From: Octadecabacter sp.
Lineage (GTDB): Bacteria > Pseudomonadota > Alphaproteobacteria > Rhodobacterales > Rhodobacteraceae
Assembly (NCBI GenBank): GCA_003533975.1
Contig: DQCL01000116.1
Coordinates: 7,424-18,467 of the forward strand
Direction: 5' to 3'
Length of the DNA stretch: 11,044 nucleotides
The position numbers and the translations under genes were made by a program. This document shows, piece after piece, positions 7,276-11,044 of this stretch. Numbering within the stretch: position 1 is the first letter of the stretch; each line of letters opens with the position of its first letter. The notes beneath the pieces were generated by a model. That model saw only the letters and a program-made list of their open reading frames with translations, was not told the DNA's origin and did no database searches.

Positions 7276-8312
7276 TGTTTTGCTCCTACACGCAGCAACC
7301 GGTCGAGCATGATCGCGACCACCACGATAATAAGCCCGCTTTCGAACCCTTTGGCGGTATCAACGGTGTTCAGGGCGCGCACAACCGGCACGCCCAAACC
7401 GTCCGCACCAACAAGCGCTGCGATTACGACCATCGACAAAGACAGCATGATAGTTTGGTTCAGTCCCGCCATGATCTGGGGCAGGGCAGAGGGCAGCTCG
7501 ACCTTGAACAGCTTTTGCCGTTTGGTCGCGCCAAATGCATCGGCAGCTTCAAGCAGTTCATTCGGGGTCGAGGAAATGCCAAGCTGCGTTAGGCGGATCG
7601 GGGCTGGCAGCACGAAAATGACTGTCGCGATCAATCCGGGCACCATGCCGATACCGAAGAAAACGATGGCAGGGATCAGGTAAACAAACGTCGGTAAAGT
7701 TTGCATCAAATCCAACACAGGGCGCATCCACGCGTAAAGACGCGGGCGGTGCGCGACGGCGATGCCGATTGGCACGCCAATGGACATACACACAACGCAG
7801 GCCGATAGCACGAGGCTCAGGCTTTCTGCGGTTTCTTCAAAATATCCTTGGTCGATTATGAACAAGAACCCAACGATAATCAGCAGTGTGACCGTGATCT
7901 TGCGGTGCAACACATAGGCAAGCAGCGCAAAAAGCGCGAGGATCAGGAAGGCGTGGGTGTCTTCGGTCCAGCCCGGAATATACGGCTCAAAACCACGCCC
8001 GCGGAGCCAGTTCACCCCGGGTGGGCGCAGTAAGAGCGCCAGAAGGAATTCAATAAACGCTTCAGTGAGGTCGGAAAATCCGTCCAAGAAAGGGGCCGCG
8101 CCGTCTTTAACGTAATCAAAACCCGCACGTGCGGTAACGCCAACGGGCAGCTTTTCATCCGTAAGGCCAAGCAAGCGCTGCGGCAGCCATGTGACGAACC
8201 AAATGAGGGCGGGGACAAGCCAAATCACGAAGTCCCAGAGCGCGGTTATGCACCATAGAATTCCATTTAGAAACGAGACGACCCCGTTTCCGATACCTTG
8301 AATAATGTTCAT
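7272..8312 (-). CDS. choW: Choline ABC transporter, permease protein
   Basis: 346 residues from the ATG at 8310-8312. It forms the inner-membrane channel of the ChoXWV importer. Membrane segments are visible around WDFVIWLVPALIWFVTWL, FLILALFALLAYVL, VTLLIIVGFLFII, LSLVLSACVVCMSIGVPIG, FVYLIPAIVFFGIGMV, LIATVIFVLPAPI, IMLSLSMVVIAALVGADG and a last GLIIVVVAIMLDRLL. The cytoplasmic EAA loop, which contacts ChoV, is EAADAFGATKRQKLFKVELPSALPQI. The N-terminal region of about 100 residues, with its own hydrophobic segment, precedes the transport core, as in longer ProW-like permeases. A TTG four codons upstream (8322-8324) is also in frame, but nothing there resembles a ribosome binding site; before the ATG there is only a G-run (8315-8320). 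It overlaps choV by 4 bp. Confidence 0.92.
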   Translation of the reverse strand: MNIIQGIGNGVVSFLNGILWCITALWDFVIWLVPALIWFVTWLPQRLLGLTDEKLPVGVTARAGFDYVKDGAAPFLDGFSDLTEAFIEFLLALLLRPPGVNWLRGRGFEPYIPGWTEDTHAFLILALFALLAYVLHRKITVTLLIIVGFLFIIDQGYFEETAESLSLVLSACVVCMSIGVPIGIAVAHRPRLYAWMRPVLDLMQTLPTFVYLIPAIVFFGIGMVPGLIATVIFVLPAPIRLTQLGISSTPNELLEAADAFGATKRQKLFKVELPSALPQIMAGLNQTIMLSLSMVVIAALVGADGLGVPVVRALNTVDTAKGFESGLIIVVVAIMLDRLLRVGAKQ

Positions 8313-8332
8313 CTTGCCCCCCAATTGAATAA

Positions 8333-8355
8333 GGGCCGCTTGGTTTAAGCGGCCC
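8333..8355 (-). terminator. Hairpin between choX and choW, probable partial terminator / mRNA stabiliser
   Basis: A perfect 9-bp stem (8333-8341 with 8347-8355) and a 5-base loop begin 11 bases after the choX stop codon (8367-8369). In minus-strand RNA it is followed by UUAUUCAAUU, a weak U-tract, and choW starts about 20 bases further on. Hairpins after a binding-protein gene commonly let only part of transcription continue, or protect the upstream mRNA, so that the binding protein outnumbers the membrane parts. That role is inferred from position. Confidence 0.7.
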
Positions 8356-8366
8356 CTATCAGTGTC

Positions 8367-9290
8367 TTACATGTCCAGCGCGGCTTTGACGGCCTCGGCA
8401 GCATCGCCGCCGTCCATCGTCGTCACACCGTCAAGCCACCCCATAACGACGTCCGTGTTACCGGCCATCCATGCTGTTGCAGCTTCATTCGGCTCAGTCC
8501 CGTCATTCAGGATCGCCCCCATGATCTCGTTTTCCATGGCCAGCGTGAACTCAAGGTTTGTCAGTAGTTTGCCTACGTTCGGGCAGGCATCGACATAGCC
8601 AGCCGTTGTGTTGGTAAACACGGTTGCACCGCCAAGGTCAGGGCCGAACCAGTCATCACCACCTTCAAGGTATGTCATGTCGTAGTTTGCGTTCATCGGG
8701 TGTGGTTCCCAACCGAGGAACACAACAGGCTCGTCACGGTCATCAGAACGGCCAACTTGTGCCAACATGCCAGCCTCAGAAGATTCAACAACCTCAACAT
8801 CCGCGCCCCCAAGGCCGAAAGCATCAGCTGCGATCATGTCCATGATCAGGCGGTTGCCGTCGTTGCCTGCTTCAATACCGTAAATTTTGCCGTCGAGCGC
8901 ATCGGCATTGGCTGCAATTGCTTCGAAAGATGTAATGCCCAGTGCGGCACCTGCCGCGTTTGTCGCAAGCGTGTACTTTGCACCCTCAAGGTTCGCACGC
9001 ACTGTGTCGACTGTGCCTGCGTCCCTGTAGGCCGCAATGTCGCCTTCCATTGTTGGCATCCAGTTGCCCAAGAACACATCAACATCGCCTTCAGCGAGGG
9101 ACGTGTACGTCACGGGAACAGAAAGAACTTTGATGTCTGTTTCATACCCGAGTGCGCCAAGAACAACTGTCGTGGCGGCGGTTGTTGCCGTGATGTCTGT
9201 CCAGCCAACATCGGAAAATGTGACAAGACCACAGTCTGCGGACGCTGTTGTTGCAGCACAGATTGCAAGAATTGAGATGGTAGATTTCAT
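8367..9290 (-). CDS. choX: Choline-binding periplasmic protein of the ABC transporter
   Basis: 307 residues. This protein captures choline in the periplasm and delivers it to ChoWV. Seen: a short Sec signal (ISILAICAATTASA) with probable cleavage after Ala18. Cys20 is not in a lipobox. It pairs plausibly with Cys236, the only other cysteine of the mature chain. The ligand residues known from Sinorhizobium ChoX appear in order: Trp30 and Asp32 in GWTD, Trp77 in LGNWMP, Tyr106 in AKYTL, Asn143 in EAGNDGNR and Trp194 in LGWEPHP. From memory the spacing is constant (offset 13) up to Asn143. This aromatic box binds the trimethylammonium group, and the motif set favours choline over glycine betaine. 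AGGGAGAG at 9295-9302 gives a good ribosome binding site. It is the first gene of choXWV and diverges from betI. Confidence 0.94.
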   Translation of the reverse strand: MKSTISILAICAATTASADCGLVTFSDVGWTDITATTAATTVVLGALGYETDIKVLSVPVTYTSLAEGDVDVFLGNWMPTMEGDIAAYRDAGTVDTVRANLEGAKYTLATNAAGAALGITSFEAIAANADALDGKIYGIEAGNDGNRLIMDMIAADAFGLGGADVEVVESSEAGMLAQVGRSDDRDEPVVFLGWEPHPMNANYDMTYLEGGDDWFGPDLGGATVFTNTTAGYVDACPNVGKLLTNLEFTLAMENEIMGAILNDGTEPNEAATAWMAGNTDVVMGWLDGVTTMDGGDAAEAVKAALDM

Positions 9291-9318
9291 GATACTCTCC
9301 CTGAGTGCCTTTTTGTTG

Positions 9319-9332
9319 ATTGACGAGTCAAT
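9319..9332. promoter_or_regulatory. Palindromic operator candidate for BetI between choX and betI
   Basis: ATTGAC-GA-GTCAAT is a perfect 6-bp inverted repeat with a 2-base centre, in the 84-bp gap between the divergent choX and betI genes. Its ATTGA-N4-TCAAT form resembles what I recall of bet operators in enterobacteria. The position suits a TetR-type repressor acting on both promoters: it overlaps the likely -10 and start region of choX and the likely -35 of betI. Binding by BetI, released by choline, is inferred. Confidence 0.6.
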
Positions 9333-9358
9333 AAAGAACGATCTAAGTCACTTGGCAA
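9330..9358 (-). promoter_or_regulatory. Candidate sigma-70-type promoter for choXWV
   Basis: On the minus strand TTGCCA (9353-9358) and TTTATT (9330-9335) are separated by exactly 17 bases, matching five of six and four of six consensus positions. Transcription would start near 9320-9324, inside the palindrome, so a bound repressor would block it. On the plus strand a weaker pair, TTGACG (9320-9325) and TCTAAG (9342-9347) with a 16-base spacer, could serve betI. Confidence 0.45.
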
Positions 9359-9374
9359 CAACTGTGAGGATATG

Positions 9375-9950
9375 ATGCCAAAGCTTGGGATGGAACCTAT
9401 ACGCCGCGCGGCGCTGGTTAAAGCCACGATTGACTGTATCGGCGAGCAAGGGTCGCTCGACGTCACCGTAAGCCAGATAGCAAAGCGTGCGGGGATGTCT
9501 TCGGCGCTGGCGCACCACTACTTTGGTGGCAAAGACCAGATTTTTCTGGCGGCGATGCATCAAATCTTGCGCGATTTCGGCACTGAGGTGCGAACCGCGC
9601 TGCACGCGACCCGTACCCCACGCGCCCGCGCCGAGGCGCTGATTTCGGCGTCCTTTGCGCCCTCTTGTTTTGATCCAGCGACCGTTTCCGCATGGATGAC
9701 ACTTTACGCACAGGCGACGACGCACCCCGACATGCACCGTCTTTTGCGGCTTTATCAGCGGCGCCTGCACTCAAACTTGACCCATGCACTGCGCCCGATT
9801 TCCCCATCCCCGATTGAAGACGCAGCGACATTGGCTGCGCTGATTGATGGGCTTTACCTACGCGCAGCACTGGCACGTAACACGGATCCGGCCGTCGCAC
9901 AGGCAACCGCTTTGCGTGCCCTTGACCAACTCACCGGAACGACCGCATGA
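9375..9950 (+). CDS. betI: TetR-family repressor BetI of choline/betaine genes
   Basis: 191 residues, the usual BetI length (about 190-200). In characterised bacteria BetI represses bet genes, and choline relieves this. Seen: the family N-terminus MPKLGMEPIRR, a helix-turn-helix at about 31-50 (TVSQIAKRAGMSSALAHHYF) with GGKDQIFLAAM behind it, and the ligand domain with FDPATVSAWMTLYAQA, RLLRLYQRRLHSNL and ALIDGLYLRAAL near the C-terminus, all typical of BetI. An ATG three bases earlier (9372) is in frame. I prefer 9375 because BetI proteins begin MPKLGM and because GAGGA (9366-9370) is only one base from 9372 but four from 9375. The stop shares ATGA with the start of the betC relic, and the gene diverges from choX across an 84-bp control region. 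Confidence 0.93.
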   Translation: MPKLGMEPIRRAALVKATIDCIGEQGSLDVTVSQIAKRAGMSSALAHHYFGGKDQIFLAAMHQILRDFGTEVRTALHATRTPRARAEALISASFAPSCFDPATVSAWMTLYAQATTHPDMHRLLRLYQRRLHSNLTHALRPISPSPIEDAATLAALIDGLYLRAALARNTDPAVAQATALRALDQLTGTTA

Positions 9951-10144
9951 GCAAGCCGAACATTCTAATCACTATGGCCGATCAACTGAACGGAACGCTG
10001 TTTCCGGACGGCCCCGTTGATTGGTTGCACGCTCCGAACTTGAAAAGCTTGCGACGAAATCGACCCGCTTCAAAAGCATCCGATCGCTACATATGCAATC
10101 ACATGAACATCAACATTCTTGATTAAAATCAACGCCTTCCCTGA
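9947..10144 (+). pseudogene. betC: Choline sulfatase betC relic, internally deleted and frameshifted
   Basis: Starting at the ATGA overlap with betI, the frame reads MSKPNILITMADQLNGTLFP then DGPVDWLHAPNLK, which is the choline sulfatase N-terminus and includes the metal-ligand Asp of M-x-D-Q. After the A-run at 10043-10046 the homologous reading (KLATKSTRFK) continues in another frame, as if one A were lost. From about 10076 the original frame reads [16 protein letters not shown], which resembles the choline-sulfatase C-terminal tail. A TAA follows at 10124-10126, then N-Q-R-L-P and TGA at 10142-10144, probably the ancestral stop. Intact BetC has about 500 residues, so roughly 1.3 kb is missing, including the C-x-P-x-R active site. 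The product cannot be a sulfatase. The 59-codon open frame (9947-10126) may still keep ribosomes moving from betI towards betB. Confidence 0.8.
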
Positions 10145-10156
10145 GGCGAGTAATCT

Positions 10157-10160
10157 GGAG
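10157..10160 (+). promoter_or_regulatory. Ribosome binding site deciding the betB TTG start
   Basis: GGAG sits six bases before the TTG at 10167. No ATG or GTG occurs in this frame between the TTG and the conserved HFIDG motif, so the TTG with this site is the only reasonable start. Confidence 0.7.
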
Positions 10161-10166
10161 CCTAAA

Positions 10167-11044
10167 TTGACCTACGATATACAACCAACCGCCAGCCACT
10201 TCATTGACGGCCAATACGTCGAAGACAAAAACGGCACTCCGATCCCCGTTATTAGCTCGGTTTCAGAGGCGCAGATCGCGATTGTTTATGGTGCGACACC
10301 TGCGATTGTTGAACAGGCGTTGAATGCTGCCAAACGTGCCCAAGGCGCATGGGCTGCGATGACAGGAACCGAGCGGGGCCGTGTGCTGCGCCGCGCCGCT
10401 GAGATCATGCGTGAACGCAACTACGATCTCTCGGTTCTGGAAACCAACGACACAGGTAAACCGCTGCAAGAGACACTGGTCGCCGATGCCACGTCTGCGG
10501 CGGATGCGTTGGAATATTTCGGCGGGTTGGCAGGATCCTTGACGGGTGAACACATTCAACTTGGCGAAGACTTCGTTTACACACGCCGCGAAGCGCTAGG
10601 GCTTTGCGTCGGGATCGGCGCATGGAACTACCCCACACAGATCGCCGCGTGGAAAGGTGCGCCTGCGCTCGCTTGCGGCAATTCAATGATCTTCAAGCCG
10701 TCAGAACAGACGCCACTTTGTGCGCTGAAGGTCGCGGAAATCTTGCATGAAGCGGGTGCGCCGGCGGGTATCTATAATGTCATTCAAGGCATGGGCGATG
10801 TCGGGGCCGCATTGGTCACTGACCCGCGCGTTGATAAGGTTTCGCTTACGGGGTCCGTCCCGACAGGGCGCAAAGTTTACGCTGCCGCTGCCGAAGGTAT
10901 CCGCCATGTCACGATGGAACTTGGCGGTAAATCCCCCCTCGTGATCTTTGATGATGCAAATTTGGAAGACGCGGTTGGCGGCGCCATTTTGGGCAACTTC
11001 TACAGCTCTGGTCAGGTCTGTTCCAACGGCACGCGCGTGTTCGT
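10167..11044 (+). CDS. betB: Betaine aldehyde dehydrogenase, N-terminal 292 residues (runs off the window)
   Basis: An aldehyde dehydrogenase that oxidises betaine aldehyde to glycine betaine with NAD(P) in the cytoplasm. The frame from TTG 10167 is open to the last base, covering about 60 percent of the usual 480-490 residues. Seen: [20 protein letters not shown] at the N-terminus; the cofactor region with IGAWNYP (Asn154 as oxyanion residue), [19 protein letters not shown] and [11 protein letters not shown]; general base Glu251 in MELGGKSP; and nucleophile Cys285 in [11 protein letters not shown]. The Glu-Cys spacing of 34 is the family norm. The segment [15 protein letters not shown], and the place after betI-betC, favour BetB over other aldehyde dehydrogenases. 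The start is 22 bp after the ancestral betC stop, so it is the last visible gene of the betI transcript. A choline dehydrogenase (betA) is expected further on but is not in the window. Confidence 0.94.
   Translation, partial: MTYDIQPTASHFIDGQYVEDKNGTPIPVISSVSEAQIAIVYGATPAIVEQALNAAKRAQGAWAAMTGTERGRVLRRAAEIMRERNYDLSVLETNDTGKPLQETLVADATSAADALEYFGGLAGSLTGEHIQLGEDFVYTRREALGLCVGIGAWNYPTQIAAWKGAPALACGNSMIFKPSEQTPLCALKVAEILHEAGAPAGIYNVIQGMGDVGAALVTDPRVDKVSLTGSVPTGRKVYAAAAEGIRHVTMELGGKSPLVIFDDANLEDAVGGAILGNFYSSGQVCSNGTRVF

Noticed and set aside
8313..8324. TTG 8324 as the choW start
   Set aside because: There is no ribosome binding site before it, and an ATG follows four codons later. The four extra residues (M/L-G-G-K) have no family support.
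9372..9374. ATG 9372 as the betI start
   Set aside because: The ribosome binding site is too close (one base), and BetI proteins begin MPKLGM, which fits ATG 9375.
9947..10166. Mobile element or recombination site as the cause of the betC deletion
   Set aside because: No insertion sequence, transposase fragment, terminal inverted repeat or target duplication is visible around the junction. A simple deletion explains the sequence.

Overview
The window is a bacterial chromosome segment devoted to methylated-amine (choline, glycine betaine, sarcosine) metabolism. Protein types, gene order and sequence style point to an alphaproteobacterium, most likely of the Roseobacter group (Rhodobacteraceae). 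This assignment rests on recognising the families, not on a database search.

Layout. (1) 1-309 (+): 3' end of a Glu/Leu/Phe/Val (probably glutamate) dehydrogenase, followed by a hairpin. (2) 464-5454 (+): complete heterotetrameric sarcosine oxidase operon soxBDAG, tightly coupled: soxD starts 8 bp after soxB, soxD/soxA share ATGA, and soxG has a GTG start that overlaps soxA by 8 bp. (3) 5451-6188 (-): a leucine-rich-repeat lipoprotein of unknown function, tail-to-tail with soxG and overlapping it by 4 bp. (4) 6259-9290 (-): choline ABC transporter choX-choW-choV, transcribed choX first, with a stable hairpin between choX and choW. (5) 9291-9374: short divergent control region with a 14-bp palindrome suited to BetI. 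(6) 9375 onward (+): betI repressor, a decayed betC (choline sulfatase) relic of about 200 bp, and the first 292 codons of betB (betaine aldehyde dehydrogenase) from a TTG start, running off the window.

How it works together. ChoXWV imports choline. BetB, with a choline dehydrogenase expected downstream but not visible, converts it to glycine betaine. After two demethylations encoded elsewhere, sarcosine is oxidised by SoxBDAG to glycine, H2O2 and 5,10-methylene-tetrahydrofolate. BetI probably controls both divergent bet/cho transcripts. The window therefore holds the entry and the last oxidative step of the pathway but not the middle steps.

The most notable observation is the betC relic. 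It keeps the N-terminal and extreme C-terminal coding sequence of choline sulfatase with about 1.3 kb missing between, plus a probable one-base loss in an A-run and a nonsense codon. A 59-codon reading frame nevertheless stays open from the betI stop almost to betB. A second is a perfect 10-bp inverted repeat whose one arm spans the choV stop codon and whose other arm covers the ribosome binding site of the lipoprotein gene. No RNA genes, mobile elements or CRISPR arrays were seen, and there is no gene-free stretch over 300 bases.
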